Positions 25,670 through 34,652 are shown, counted from the first letter of the stretch. The stretch is 64,000 bases of DNA from CADCVT01 sp036389485 (GCA_036389485.1 DASVPR010000009.1:35484-99483); one strand, 5' to 3'. Notes: generated from the letters alone by a model not told the origin. Numbers and translations: made by a program.

Positions 25670-27055
25670 ATGCCCGACGAAGCGCGTCAGGGTGGAGGCG
25701 CCGGCGCTGACTCACGACACGCCGCGGCCGGGGTGATCATCCAGTGGCTGCTGACGAACCCTAGTTGGGTGCACCGACGCGTCGAGACAGCAGAGCTCAC
25801 CGACCTCGGGAACGTCCGCCGGCACGTGAGCGTCGATTTCACCGTGCCGGAGCGCGTCCCGCCGACGGGGCGAGGCGTCAAGACCGCAGGGCAGCTTCCC
25901 GCGCTGCCGCTGTCGCTGCTCGACAAGCGGGTGCTGCGCAACCTCGACGTGCGCGACGAGGACGGCCGCGCGGTGCCCGTCCTCACGACGGAAGAGGACG
26001 TGCCGATCGCGCAGGCGGCGCTGCTGGCCCACGCACGCGGGGTGTTGGAGGGCGAACCGCACGAGGACGTTGCCGCGCAGCTTCGCGCGGTCGCAGGCGC
26101 GGATCGGGACGCCGCGCGCGCAGCGCGGCGCGCGATCGAGCACTCGCTGAAGGAGGAGACGAGCACGTTCGATCCGCGGGTGAGGAAAGGAAAACCGCCG
26201 GATCCCGAGAAGGTTGCGAGACACGACCGCCAGAAGCTCATGAGCCACGACTACTTTCCGGGACTCATGCGCTCGTTGGCGCGTGACTTCATCCTGCTGG
26301 TCGACCTGGACGCCCTCGAGCCCGGCGAACGGCGCATCGTGAAGTACTCCTACGAGCATCGCATCCACCACGTCGACCCGCACCCGTTGCGGTGGCTCGC
26401 CGTCCGCCTCGGATGGTTCCCGTTCAAGCTCACGCTTGTCACACCGTCGGCGACGAAGACCCAGAGCTACCACTGTGAGCTGCTGCCGCCGCCGGGGCTC
26501 GAGTTCACCCGGGCGCGCCTGGATCCCGGACCCGGCCAGTCCAGCGACAGCGCGTACGAGGACGACGGCGGCGCAGGCCGCGCGCACGTGTTCGCCTCCG
26601 GGCTGGGATGGTCGGCCTCGCCGTCGGCGGTCTTCTTCATGCGGACGCTGCGCGTCGGGTTCTTACGGTCCGCCCTGATGACGGCCCTACTCACCACCGG
26701 CCTGCTGTTCGCGGGCCGGGAGCGCCTCACGGAGGTCTCGAGCGAGGTCGAGGCCTCCGCGACCGTGCTTCTCGTGGTGCCGGGTCTCCTCGCCGCCTAC
26801 CTCTCGCGCTCGGGCGAACATGCGCTGGCGTCCTCAATGCTCGTGGGCGTACGCCTCATGCTGCTCGTGGCGGGCCTGTGCGCGCTCGCGTGCGGCGCCC
26901 TGCTCGTGGCCCATGTCCAGCCGGAGGATCTCAAGTATTGGTGGACCGCCCTCAGCATTTTGTCCGCGGTGGCGCTGGCCGTCGTCAGCTTCGCCAACTT
27001 CTTGCCGTTGATGCGATACAAGTCGCGCGACTTGCGCGACGACGACCCGTCCTAG
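25670..27055 (+). CDS. Membrane protein of an unnamed family (paralogue of the gene at 6340)
   Basis: A 461-residue protein with a soluble N-terminal two thirds and about four membrane spans near the C-terminus (ALMTALLTTGLLFAG, TVLLVVPGLLAAYLSRSGEH, GVRLMLLVAGLCALACGALL, ILSAVALAVVSFANFL). It shares ordered motifs with the protein from 6340-7947: NPSWVHRR, VSVDFTVPE, PLSLLDKRVLRNLDVRDEDG, FILLVDL and SRSGEHALASSMLVGVRL. No recognised domain. Two small genes follow at short spacing on the same strand and may be partners. GC content is slightly lower than in the neighbours. Function unknown. Confidence 0.75.
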   Translation: MPDEARQGGGAGADSRHAAAGVIIQWLLTNPSWVHRRVETAELTDLGNVRRHVSVDFTVPERVPPTGRGVKTAGQLPALPLSLLDKRVLRNLDVRDEDGRAVPVLTTEEDVPIAQAALLAHARGVLEGEPHEDVAAQLRAVAGADRDAARAARRAIEHSLKEETSTFDPRVRKGKPPDPEKVARHDRQKLMSHDYFPGLMRSLARDFILLVDLDALEPGERRIVKYSYEHRIHHVDPHPLRWLAVRLGWFPFKLTLVTPSATKTQSYHCELLPPPGLEFTRARLDPGPGQSSDSAYEDDGGAGRAHVFASGLGWSASPSAVFFMRTLRVGFLRSALMTALLTTGLLFAGRERLTEVSSEVEASATVLLVVPGLLAAYLSRSGEHALASSMLVGVRLMLLVAGLCALACGALLVAHVQPEDLKYWWTALSILSAVALAVVSFANFLPLMRYKSRDLRDDDPS

Positions 27056-27071
27056 ACTCGGAGATCGGCGC

Positions 27072-27470
27072 ATGGCAACCAACCCTCTTCGCATCACTCG
27101 CCGGTCACGCGCCGAGAAGCCCTCGGGCGGGCCAGAGGCGGACCCGGCCGAGAACGAGGCGAATTGGCTGGTGGAGCCGGTCGTCGTGGTCAGGGCCGAC
27201 GGCACCGAACGCCCGGCGACGAGCGACGAGATCGCTGCGATCCGCGTGACGCCCCAGCCCGAGCACGTCCGGATCGAGCGTCGCGAGAGCGGCAGCCGCA
27301 CGCTCATCCTGGAGCAGGCGGACTACGAGCGGGGGGAGATGTTCGGTCCCTCCAACGAGTCGCTGGGCCCGCAGTTCGCGGTCACCGACAACGAACTAGG
27401 GCGCCGGGGTTTCGACGACGCCACGCGCGCGGCCCTCGAGAACTCCGGCATCGAGCTGAACGAGGAGTGA
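27072..27470 (+). CDS. Hypothetical protein, companion of the membrane paralogue
   Basis: A 132-residue soluble protein, 16 bases after the membrane protein. It has a basic N-terminus (MATNPLRITRRSRAEKP), then a beta-rich core (NWLVEPVVVVRADGTERPAT and RIERRESGSRTLILEQADYE) and an acidic C-terminus. There is no signal peptide or membrane span. The only gene that can be tied to it is its upstream neighbour. Function unknown. Confidence 0.7.
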   Translation: MATNPLRITRRSRAEKPSGGPEADPAENEANWLVEPVVVVRADGTERPATSDEIAAIRVTPQPEHVRIERRESGSRTLILEQADYERGEMFGPSNESLGPQFAVTDNELGRRGFDDATRAALENSGIELNEE

Positions 27471-27477
27471 GCGGGCG

Positions 27478-28059
27478 GTGGCGGAGCGGCTCCCGCGCCT
27501 CCGTCACCTCGGCATCCTCTGCGCGCGCGGCGGGCTCGTGGTGGTCCTTGCCCTCCTGGTCGCGGCCGCGACGCTCGAGGCGGCCCGCTCCATCGAGGAC
27601 CCTGACGAGGACGTCCCGGCCGCGGTCCGCGAGGCCCTGGGCACTGCCTTCGAGGACTCGGACGACGGCCTCGTCGCGTTCGATGCCGTAGCCGACGGCG
27701 GCTGGACCCAGCTCTACGTCTTCAAGCCGCTCAGCAAGCCGGCGACGATCGAGCGCGCGATGCACGATCGCAGCGGGCTCGAGCTGCTCCCGACCGACGG
27801 CCCGGATGCCGCGCACACGCTGCTCGTCTTCACGGACGCGCTCCGCGTGCTCGGCGCGGCCGAGGTGGATCGCCGCCGGGTAGACCTCGCCTGCGCCGTC
27901 GACAAGGCGGATTGGCATCCGTGGGTCGGCATCGTCCGCCGCGACCGGGAGCTGCACGTGATCCGCACCCAACGCCGGGGGCCGCCGATGCTCGCCGCCA
28001 CCGCGAACGGCCTCGGGGACGTGAAGCGCTGCCTGCGCCGACTTCCGCGCCTGCGTTAG
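27478..28059 (+). CDS. Membrane-anchored hypothetical protein
   Basis: A 193-residue protein with one N-terminal membrane segment (GLVVVLALLVAAATLEAA) and an extracytoplasmic domain containing ALGTAFEDSDDGLVAFDAVA and HPWVGIVRRDRELHVIRTQR. It starts with GTG 27478, seven bases after the preceding gene, so the three genes from 25670 form one unit. Two cysteines (LACAV, KRCLRR) could pair. Its TAG shares TTAG with the TAA of the convergent small gene. Function unknown. Confidence 0.7.
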   Translation: MAERLPRLRHLGILCARGGLVVVLALLVAAATLEAARSIEDPDEDVPAAVREALGTAFEDSDDGLVAFDAVADGGWTQLYVFKPLSKPATIERAMHDRSGLELLPTDGPDAAHTLLVFTDALRVLGAAEVDRRRVDLACAVDKADWHPWVGIVRRDRELHVIRTQRRGPPMLAATANGLGDVKRCLRRLPRLR

Positions 28060-28286
28060 AAGCGCGGATCCTTCGGGTCGTGCTCCTCGCGGATGTCGGT
28101 CTCGCCGCGCTCGTACGCGACGTAGGCGCCGATGACCATGCCCGCGGTGGCCATGAAGAGGATCACGAGGCCGGTGACGATGAGCGTCCGCGACTTCGAC
28201 GCGTGCCCGAAGATCGTGATCAGCACCCCGAGGCCCATGAAGACGAGGACGGGCGCGGCGGGGATCGTGTCGGCGGCGAGGACCAT
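28056..28286 (-). CDS. Small two-span membrane protein
   Basis: A 76-residue protein with two hydrophobic segments (VLVFMGLGVLITIFG and LIVTGLVILFMATAGMVIGA) and a charged C-terminal tail ending EEHDPKDPRF. The GC-rich codon use and two clear spans make it a likely real small membrane gene. The start is ATG 28286, 29 bases from the divergent MoxR gene. Function unknown. Confidence 0.65.
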   Translation of the reverse strand: MVLAADTIPAAPVLVFMGLGVLITIFGHASKSRTLIVTGLVILFMATAGMVIGAYVAYERGETDIREEHDPKDPRF

Positions 28287-28315
28287 GCGAGCACCCGTCC
28301 TATCATCAGTCGCCC

Positions 28316-29197
28316 ATGTCGGGCCCCACCACCGTCGCCGACGTCGAGACCGGACTGCGCTCCGTCGGCTACCTGCCGAGCGGTTCCGCGGCCCTCGTCG
28401 GCTTCCTGGCGACCAAGCTCGGCAAGCCGGTGCTGGTCGAGGGCCCGGCGGGCGTCGGCAAGACGGAGCTGGCCAAGGCGCTGTCGCGGTACCTCCGCCG
28501 CGAGCTGGTCCGCCTGCAGTGCTACGAGGGCCTCGACGAGGCCAAGGCGCTGTACGAGTGGAACTACCGCAAGCAGCTGCTGCGCATCCAGGCCGAGGCG
28601 GAGGGCACCGGCTGGCAGGAGGTCCAGGACGACATCTTCGGCAGCGAGTTCCTGCTCGAGCGCCCGCTGATGACCGCCATCTCGTCGCGGGATCCCGTCG
28701 TGCTGCTGATCGACGAGATCGACAAGACCGACCAGGAGTTCGAGGCGATGCTCCTGGAGGTCCTCTCCGACTTCCAGATCTCGATCCCCGAGCTGGGGCG
28801 GATCGAGGCCACGACGCATCCCGTCGTCCTCCTCACCTCCAACAACACCCGCGAGCTGACCGAGGCGCTGAAGCGGCGCTGCCTGTACCTCTGGCTCGAC
28901 TACCCCGACCTCGAGCACGAGCTGGAGATCGTCCGCCTCCACGTCCCCGAGCTGGACGAGGCGGTCGCGCGCAAGCTCGTCGAGGTGATCGGGATGGTCC
29001 GCGAGCTCGACCTCAAGAAGCCGCCGTCGATCGCGGAGTCGATCGACTGGGCGCGCGCGCTGCTGCTGCTCGGCGCGGAGGACCTCGACGAGCAGATGTT
29101 CCGCGACACGATGTCGGTCATCGTGAAGCACCGCACCGACCTGGACCTGGTCGCCGAGCGCGTCGGCGTGAAGCTCCAGAGCCCGCTCGGTGCCTAG
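28316..29197 (+). CDS. MoxR-family AAA+ ATPase
   Basis: A 293-residue AAA+ ATPase with Walker A GPAGVGKTEL, Walker B VLLIDEIDKTDQEF and sensor motif LLTSNNTRELTEALKRRCLY. MoxR ATPases act with VWA-domain partners as chaperones that insert metal cofactors or remodel protein complexes. The stop TAG overlaps the GTG start of the VWA gene by one base (TAGTG), fixing the pair as a unit. No CO-dehydrogenase genes are nearby, so the client is unknown. Confidence 0.93.
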   Translation: MSGPTTVADVETGLRSVGYLPSGSAALVGFLATKLGKPVLVEGPAGVGKTELAKALSRYLRRELVRLQCYEGLDEAKALYEWNYRKQLLRIQAEAEGTGWQEVQDDIFGSEFLLERPLMTAISSRDPVVLLIDEIDKTDQEFEAMLLEVLSDFQISIPELGRIEATTHPVVLLTSNNTRELTEALKRRCLYLWLDYPDLEHELEIVRLHVPELDEAVARKLVEVIGMVRELDLKKPPSIAESIDWARALLLLGAEDLDEQMFRDTMSVIVKHRTDLDLVAERVGVKLQSPLGA

Positions 29198-30588
29198 TGA
29201 CCCCCGCTCACGGGGGGTTCGCGGGGAGGGTCATCGAGCTCGGCGAGGAGCTGCGCGCCGAGGGGATGCAGGTCGGCACGAGCGCGCTGCTCGACGCGTT
29301 CGCCGCGCTCGACGAGGTCGGGTGGACCGACCCGGACGTGTTCCGCGAGGCGCTCGCCGCGACGCTCGCGAAGTCGCCCGAGGACCGGCGCGTGTTCGAG
29401 CTCGTCTTCGAGCGGTTCTTCTTCCGCGCGGCGGAGGCGGCCGCGCTCGACGCCGACGTCCGCGAGCAGGACGACGCGAACGCGGGGCAGCAGCTCGGCG
29501 ACGCCGCCGGCGGCGTCGACCTGGAGACGCTGCGCCGGCAGATCGCCGCTGCGCTGCGCGACGGCAGCGAGGGCCAGATGCGCGACCTCGCCCGCCTCGC
29601 GATCGCCGCGTTCGGCCGCCAGGGCGAAGGGTCCGGGGTGATCGGCGTCGACGTGCAGCGCATCCGCCGCGCGCTCGGCCTGCGTACCGAGCCGCAGCCG
29701 GACCTGCCGGTGGACGACCCGCGGCGCGAGGGCGTCCCGCGCGACCAGCTGCGCCGGTTCGAGCAGCTGCTGCGCCGCGAGCTCGAGCGCGCGCAGATCG
29801 AGCGTCAGGAGGCGCTGCCGCCCAAGCGGCCGCTCAACGAGCTGGACCGCGCTCTGCCGACCGGCCCGCTGCAGGACCTCGCCTCCGTCCACCGCGTCGT
29901 CGCGCAGCTGAAGCGGCGGCTGAAGACCCAGGGCCAGGAGCACCGCGGGCGCAAGCGGCGGATGCACGTCGACGTGCGCCGCACGATGCGCGCGTCGCTG
30001 GAGACCGGCGGCGTGCCGGTCGTGGTCAAGGAGAAGCCGATCCGCCCGCGGCGGCCCGAGATCTTCGTCCTCTGCGACGTGTCGACGTCGGTGACGAGCG
30101 CATCCGTCTTCTTCCTCTCCGTGCTCCATGCGCTGCACGACGCGTTCCGCAAGATGCGGTCGTTCGTCTTCATCGAGCGGGTCAGCGAGGTGACCGACGT
30201 CTTCGCGCGGGAGCGCGACTTCAAGGCGGTCAGCGAGGCGATCGGGCGCGACGCGGGCGTCGCCGACATCTCGGGCTACACCGACTACGGCCGCGTGTGG
30301 TCGGAGTTCCGCGCGCTGGTCGAGGACGAGCTGCACCCGCGCGCGACGATCATCGTCCTCGGCGACGCGCGCACGAACGGCCGCGACCCGCGGGCGGACA
30401 CGTTCGCGCAGATCGCGGCGCGTGCCGGCCGGACGTTCTGGCTGAACCCCGAGCCGCGGCTGTACTGGAACTACGGCGACTCCGTGATCTCCGCGTACGA
30501 GGAGTTCTGCGAGGCGTTCGAGTGCTGGACGACCCAGCAGCTCGAGGACTTCGTCAAGGCGCTGACGCGGCCCGTCCACGCCCCGTAG
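29197..30588 (+). CDS. VWA-domain protein, CoxE-like partner of MoxR
   Basis: A 463-residue protein with a helical N-terminal region (DAFAALDEVGWTDPDVFREA) and a C-terminal von Willebrand A domain with the MIDAS motif DVSTSV (Asp-x-Ser-x-Ser). Other CoxE features are the basic linker GRKRRMHVDVRRTMRASLET and ATIIVLGDARTNGRDP. It starts with GTG overlapping the MoxR stop. The domain should bind a metal-dependent partner. Together with MoxR it forms a chaperone pair like CoxD/CoxE, although CODH genes are absent. Confidence 0.9.
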   Translation: MTPAHGGFAGRVIELGEELRAEGMQVGTSALLDAFAALDEVGWTDPDVFREALAATLAKSPEDRRVFELVFERFFFRAAEAAALDADVREQDDANAGQQLGDAAGGVDLETLRRQIAAALRDGSEGQMRDLARLAIAAFGRQGEGSGVIGVDVQRIRRALGLRTEPQPDLPVDDPRREGVPRDQLRRFEQLLRRELERAQIERQEALPPKRPLNELDRALPTGPLQDLASVHRVVAQLKRRLKTQGQEHRGRKRRMHVDVRRTMRASLETGGVPVVVKEKPIRPRRPEIFVLCDVSTSVTSASVFFLSVLHALHDAFRKMRSFVFIERVSEVTDVFARERDFKAVSEAIGRDAGVADISGYTDYGRVWSEFRALVEDELHPRATIIVLGDARTNGRDPRADTFAQIAARAGRTFWLNPEPRLYWNYGDSVISAYEEFCEAFECWTTQQLEDFVKALTRPVHAP

Positions 30589-31061
30589 TGGACGAGCCGA
30601 CCCAGCGCCTGCCGCGCGACGCCCGCGCCTACTGGCACGCGCGGGGGGCGGCGCAGGGCCTCGGCGCGCTCATCGTCGCGCTCATCGTGCGGGGGATGCT
30701 CCGCGACGCGGACGTCGACGGCTTCTGGGCGGCCGCGCCGCTGCTCGTCGCGGCGGTGCTCTTCGTCGTGGCCGCGGTGGTCGTCCCGCCGCTGCGGTGG
30801 CGGCGCTGGCGCTACGAGATCCGCGACGAGGAGATCGACCTCCTGCACGGCGCGTTCGTGCAGCGGCGCACGCTGATCCCGATCCGGCGGGTGCAGCACG
30901 TCGACACCGAGGCGGGGCCGCTGCAGGGCTCGTTCGGGCTCGCGACGGTGACGTTCCACACGGCGGCCGGGGGCGTCGAGATCCCGGCACTGCGGCGCGG
31001 CGAGGCGGACACCGTGCGGGCGCGGGTGGCCGCGCTGGCGCGGACGCGCGATGACACCTGA
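30588..31061 (+). CDS. bPH2 (YdbS-like) membrane protein
   Basis: A 157-residue protein with two membrane segments (LGALIVALIVRGML and LLVAAVLFVVAAVVVPPL) and a bacterial PH-like domain (YEIRDEEIDLLHGAFVQRRTLI then RRVQHVDTEAGPLQGSFGLATV), matching YdbS. GTG 30588 overlaps the VWA stop by one base (TAGTG). The next gene encodes a YdbT-like partner and overlaps it by 11 bases. Role unknown in most bacteria; envelope-related. Confidence 0.88.
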   Translation: MDEPTQRLPRDARAYWHARGAAQGLGALIVALIVRGMLRDADVDGFWAAAPLLVAAVLFVVAAVVVPPLRWRRWRYEIRDEEIDLLHGAFVQRRTLIPIRRVQHVDTEAGPLQGSFGLATVTFHTAAGGVEIPALRRGEADTVRARVAALARTRDDT

Positions 31062-32446
31062 GCACCGGCGGCTGCACCCCGCGGCGGTCCTCGCCGAGGG
31101 CCTCTCGCAGCTCCGCCAGGTCGCGCTGCCGTTCCTGGTCGTCGTCGTGGTCGGTCGCGGCAACCTGACGAGCATCGTCGTCCTCGGGATCGTCGGACTG
31201 GTCTTCGCGCTGATCGCCGCGCTCGCGACGTGGTCGTACACGGAGTGGTGGGTCGACGACGGCGCGATCCACCACCGCACCGGGATGTTCCGCGTCCAGG
31301 AGACGTCGGTGCCGTTCCACCGGGTGCAGGCGATCGACACCGTGCGCGGGCCGGTCCAGCGGCTGCTCGGCGCGGTGGAGCTGCACGTGCAGACGGCCGG
31401 CGGCGGCGCGCGCGGGGAGATCGTGCTGAAGGCGGTCGCGCCCGAGGTCGCCGAGGAGCTGCGGGACTTCGTGCGCGAGCGGGGCGCGGCGGTCGCCGCT
31501 GTGCCGGAGCAGGCCGCAGACGCTCCGGCGTGGCGGCTCGGCTTCGGCCGGCTGCTCGTCGCCGCGCTGACGTCCGGCTCGCTCGGGGTGCTCGTCCCGG
31601 TCGTGGCGGGCGCGTCGCAGGCGCTCGACGACGTGCTCGGCGCCGAGGACGCCCAGCAGCTGACTCCCCGACACGCCGCGCGAGGCGCTGCTCGCGGCGG
31701 CCGCGGTCCTCGCGGCGGCGTGGATCCTCTCGGTGCTGGGGACGATCGTCGCGTTCGCGGGCTTCCGCGTCGTGCGCGAGGGGGATCGCCTGCGGATCAG
31801 CCGCGGGATCGTCGAGCGCCGCGAGGCCTCGGTCCCCATCGCCCGCGTCGCCGCGATCCGGATCGTCGAGTCGCCGCTGCGCGAGCCGTTCGGCCTCGCG
31901 CAGGTGCGGCTCGAGAGCGCCGGCTACGCGAAGGAACCGGCGACGGCCCAGGCGCTCCTCCCGCTCGTCCGGCGGAGGAACGTCGAGGAGGTGGTGCGCC
32001 GCCTGCTGCCGGAGCTGGCCGCGTCGACCCCCTCCTTGGCGGCCCCACCCCCGCGCGCGCTGCGCCGCTACGTCGTCCCGCCGGTCGCGGTCGCGGCGGT
32101 CGTGCCGATCGTGCTCGTTCCGCTCTTCGGGACGCCGGCGCTGGCGGCGCTCGCGGCGCCGGTCCTCGCCGCCGCGTTCGCCGTCGCGGCGTTCCGCAGC
32201 GCGGGGTGGCGGCTGGACGCCGCGCGGCTGGTGCTGCGCGAACGCGGCCTGCAGCGCACGACGCTGATCGCGGACGCGCGGCGGCTCCCGGAGCTGTTCG
32301 CGCGCACGTCGGCGTTCCAGCGCCGCGCGCGGCTCGCGACCGTCGGGGTCGCGCTCGGCTCGGGGCGCCGCGCCGCGGTCCGGCACCTCGACGCGGCCAC
32401 GGCGCAGTCGCTCTTCGCGCAGCTGGCCGCGCTCGCGCGAAGCTGA
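31051..32446 (+). pseudogene. YdbT-like bPH2 membrane protein interrupted by a +1 frameshift
   Basis: The N-terminal half reads from ATG 31051 with a PH-like domain (YTEWWVDDGAIHHRTGMFRV, then FHRVQAIDTVRGPVQRLLGA) to about 31660. It then continues in the +1 frame (REALLAAAAVLAAAWILSVL, then GFRVVREGDRLRISRGIVER) with the second and third bPH2 modules, ending RHLDAATAQSLFAQLAALAR. Between 31660 and 31670 the reading needs one base removed: the bases CTGACTCCCCGACACG would read LTPDTP if one base were lost. It may be a true frameshift, a sequencing error, or programmed. The downstream part has its own GTG at 31733. Probably a non-functional or mis-sequenced YdbT. Confidence 0.75.
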
Positions 32447-32448
32447 GC

Positions 32449-32477
32449 GCGGGCCGGGGCGCGCCGCCCCGGCCCGC
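32449..32477. terminator. Strong GC hairpin between convergent genes
   Basis: GCGGGCCGGGGC and GCCCCGGCCCGC form a perfect 12-bp stem with loop GCGCC, two bases after the end of the YdbT-like gene and ten before the protease stop on the other strand. There is no T-tract. It probably terminates both convergent transcripts. Confidence 0.75.
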
Positions 32478-32487
32478 ACCCGACGGT

Positions 32488-33450
32488 CTACTTCAGGCTG
32501 CGCGCGACCGACGTCGAGTCGCTCGACGTGGTCGTGGTCGTCTTGCTCTTCGTGCTGGTCGCCGTGGCGCCCGACGTGGTCCCGGCCACCGAGCCCGGCG
32601 CGGCCGTCGCGAGCCACGTCCTCAGGGTGGTGTCCGCGACGCGGCCGTACACGCCGGGGTAGCCCGGCTCGGCGCAGCCGGCGCCGTAGCTCGTGTCGCC
32701 GACGAGCCGCCAGCCGCTGCTCGACGAGACCAGCAGCGGGCCGCCGGAATCGCCCTGGCAGGTGTCGACGCCGCCCTGCGGGTAGCCCGCGGCGACCTGC
32801 GTCTGCGACTCGAAGCCGCCGAAGAGCGCGTCGACGCCGTCGATCAGGTACGGGTACGCCTCGGCGGCCACGGCGTCCTCGACGATCGGCACACGGGCCT
32901 CCTGGAGGAACTTGGGGCTGTCGCCGCCGGACTCGGTCACGCCGAAGCCGACGATCGTCGCGAGCGTGCCGGCGCTCCACAGCGAGCGCTCGCCGGCGGA
33001 CGCGATCTTGATCGGCGTCTTGGCCGACGGGCGGTCGAGCTCGATGACGGCGACGTCATGGCTGACGCTGTTGATGCCCAGGTAGCCGGGGTTCACCGTG
33101 ACCTTCTTGGCGACGTGCTCCTCGCCGTCCGACTCGCCGTTGTAGCCGGCGTCGAGATAGGGCTGCGGCGTCTCGTAGGCGCCGATGCTCAGCTCCACGA
33201 GCTGGCCGGGCTGCCCGATCGGCGTGGCCGTGACGCCCGTCGGGGTGATCGTCGAGCAGTGCCCGGCGGTCACGACGTGCGTCGGCGTGACGAGCGTGCC
33301 CGTGCACTGGAAGAGCCGGTCGATGGTGATGTGGGCGACGAACGGATACTCGCCCGGCGAAGCGTTGCTGCCGCCGACGATCGCGTTCGCCGGCGCGGTC
33401 ATGCCCAGGGCCAAGGCCAGGGTCGTGAGGATGATGCGAAGGGGGGTCAT
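32488..33450 (-). CDS. Secreted trypsin-like serine protease
   Basis: A 320-residue S1 protease. The signal peptide MTPLRIILTTLALALGMTAP is followed by ANAIVGGSNASPGEYPFVAH. Triad: His in VVTAGHC, Asp in VSHDVAVIELD, Ser in GDSGGPLLV; the Asp before CQGDSGG predicts trypsin-like specificity. The C-terminus is Ser/Thr/Lys-rich and probably disordered. I chose ATG 33450 because GGAGAGG stands a few bases upstream. A 95-residue gene lies 42 bases upstream on the same strand. It is a paralogue of the larger protease at 24399. Confidence 0.9.
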   Translation of the reverse strand: MTPLRIILTTLALALGMTAPANAIVGGSNASPGEYPFVAHITIDRLFQCTGTLVTPTHVVTAGHCSTITPTGVTATPIGQPGQLVELSIGAYETPQPYLDAGYNGESDGEEHVAKKVTVNPGYLGINSVSHDVAVIELDRPSAKTPIKIASAGERSLWSAGTLATIVGFGVTESGGDSPKFLQEARVPIVEDAVAAEAYPYLIDGVDALFGGFESQTQVAAGYPQGGVDTCQGDSGGPLLVSSSSGWRLVGDTSYGAGCAEPGYPGVYGRVADTTLRTWLATAAPGSVAGTTSGATATSTKSKTTTTTSSDSTSVARSLK

Positions 33451-33492
33451 GCCTCTCCGCAACGCGCTTGCCGCCCGGATCTGGCGGTGCGG

Positions 33493-33780
33493 TCAGCCGA
33501 GCTTGGTCTTCTCGACGTCGTCCTTGGGCACCCAGATCGGGGCCGGGTGGTCGCCGTCGGCGACGAGGAAGTACGTCGTGCCCCACCCGCCGAGGCCCTC
33601 CGGCGCCGCGGTGCCGGCGCTCGGCTCTCCGCCCGACAGGTCGCCGACCGGGTCGCCCACGGGGTCGCCGCCCTGGAACGCGACGGCGATCACGCGGCCG
33701 GCGAACTTCCCCACCGCCTCGTGGTCGCTGTTGCCCTCGACCTCGATCCGCTCCGTCACCGGAATCATCGTGAAATCCAT
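33493..33780 (-). CDS. Small hypothetical protein
   Basis: A 95-residue soluble protein (MDFTMIPVTERIEVEGNSDH, then AVGKFAGRVIAVAFQGGDPV) with a second half GLGGWGTTYFLVADGDHPAP ending WVPKDDVEKTKLG. A Gly/Asp/Val repeat (DPVGDPVGDLSG) lies in the middle. No membrane span. ATG 33780 is supported by the conserved-looking N-terminus and its place close to the divergent thiamine riboswitch. Function unknown; its transcript may run into the protease gene. Confidence 0.65.
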   Translation of the reverse strand: MDFTMIPVTERIEVEGNSDHEAVGKFAGRVIAVAFQGGDPVGDPVGDLSGGEPSAGTAAPEGLGGWGTTYFLVADGDHPAPIWVPKDDVEKTKLG

Positions 33781-33819
33781 GGGTCGAACCCTTCCCGGTA
33801 CGATCACTCGCGAACCGAC

Positions 33820-33909
33820 CCAGGGGGGCTGGCGGGAGACGGCCGGCTGAGAGGGCGCCACGACCGGCGCCGACCCTTCGAACCTGTGGGGTAATGCCCG
33901 CGGAGGGAG
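33820..33909 (+). promoter_or_regulatory. TPP riboswitch (THI element)
   Basis: The conserved parts of the thiamine-pyrophosphate aptamer are all visible: AGGGGGGCTGGC at the 5' side, CTGAGA at 33847-33852, ACCC then GAACCTG at 33880-33886, GGTAATGCC at 33890-33898 and GCGGAGGGAG at the end. The last block would hide the GGAGG ribosome-binding site when TPP is bound, which suggests translational control. It sits directly before a thiXYZ-type transporter, which confirms the identity. Confidence 0.92.
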
Positions 33910-34652
33910 CGATCACGACACCCGAGGCTGCACCGCGCGCGTCCGCGCCGCCCACCGTCGCGCTGGATGGCGTGACGCGGCGCTTCGGCGACGTCGTCGC
34001 GCTCGAGGCGCTGACGCTGAGCGTGCGGCCGGAGGAGGTCGTCGCCGTCGTCGGGCCGAGCGGCTGCGGCAAGACGACGCTGCTCGAGCTCGTCTGCGGG
34101 CTCATCGCGCCCACGGCGGGCGCCGTCCGCAGCGACCCCGCCGTGCTGATGCCGCAGCGCGACCTGCTCCTGCCGTGGCTGAGCGCGCTCGACAACGCCG
34201 CGCTGCCGCTGCGCGTGCGCGGCGAGTCGCGCGACGCCGCGCGGGCCGCCGCCGCGCCGGTCTTCGAGGAGTTCGGGCTGGGCGGGTTCGAGCGGGCTCG
34301 CCCGTACGAGCTGAGCGGCGGGATGCGCCAGCGCGTCGCGTTCCTGCGCACGCTGCTCGCCGGGAAGCCCGTGCTCTGCCTCGACGAGCCATTCGCCTCG
34401 CTCGACGCGATCACGCGCGCGGAGATGCAGCGCTGGCTCGCGGGGGCGCTCGCCCGCGAGCCGAGGACTGTGATCCTCGTGACCCACGACGTCGAGGAGG
34501 CGCTCGTGCTCGCCGACCGCGTCGTCGTGCTCTCGCCCCGGCCGGGAAGGGTCGTCGCGGAGCTGCGCGTCGAGTCGCCCCGCCCCCGTGCCGGGACCGA
34601 TCCCGAGGTCGTCGCGCTGCGCGCCCGCGCGTTGGAGGCGCTGGCGCCGTGA
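33894..34652 (+). CDS. thiZ: ABC transporter ATPase of a thiamine-precursor importer (ThiZ-like)
   Basis: An ATP-binding subunit of 252 residues if read from ATG 33894. It has Walker A GPSGCGKTTL, signature LSGGMRQRVAFLR and Walker B VLCLDEPFASLD, and groups with nitrate/sulfonate/taurine-type importers. The only upstream ATG lies inside the riboswitch core (GGTAATGCC), while the good GGAGG at 33902-33906 is five bases before an ATC at 33912. The start is therefore doubtful and could be 18 bases later. Its TGA overlaps the permease GTG as GTGA. By its riboswitch it should help import a thiamine pyrimidine precursor. Confidence 0.85.
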   Translation: MPAEGAITTPEAAPRASAPPTVALDGVTRRFGDVVALEALTLSVRPEEVVAVVGPSGCGKTTLLELVCGLIAPTAGAVRSDPAVLMPQRDLLLPWLSALDNAALPLRVRGESRDAARAAAAPVFEEFGLGGFERARPYELSGGMRQRVAFLRTLLAGKPVLCLDEPFASLDAITRAEMQRWLAGALAREPRTVILVTHDVEEALVLADRVVVLSPRPGRVVAELRVESPRPRAGTDPEVVALRARALEALAP

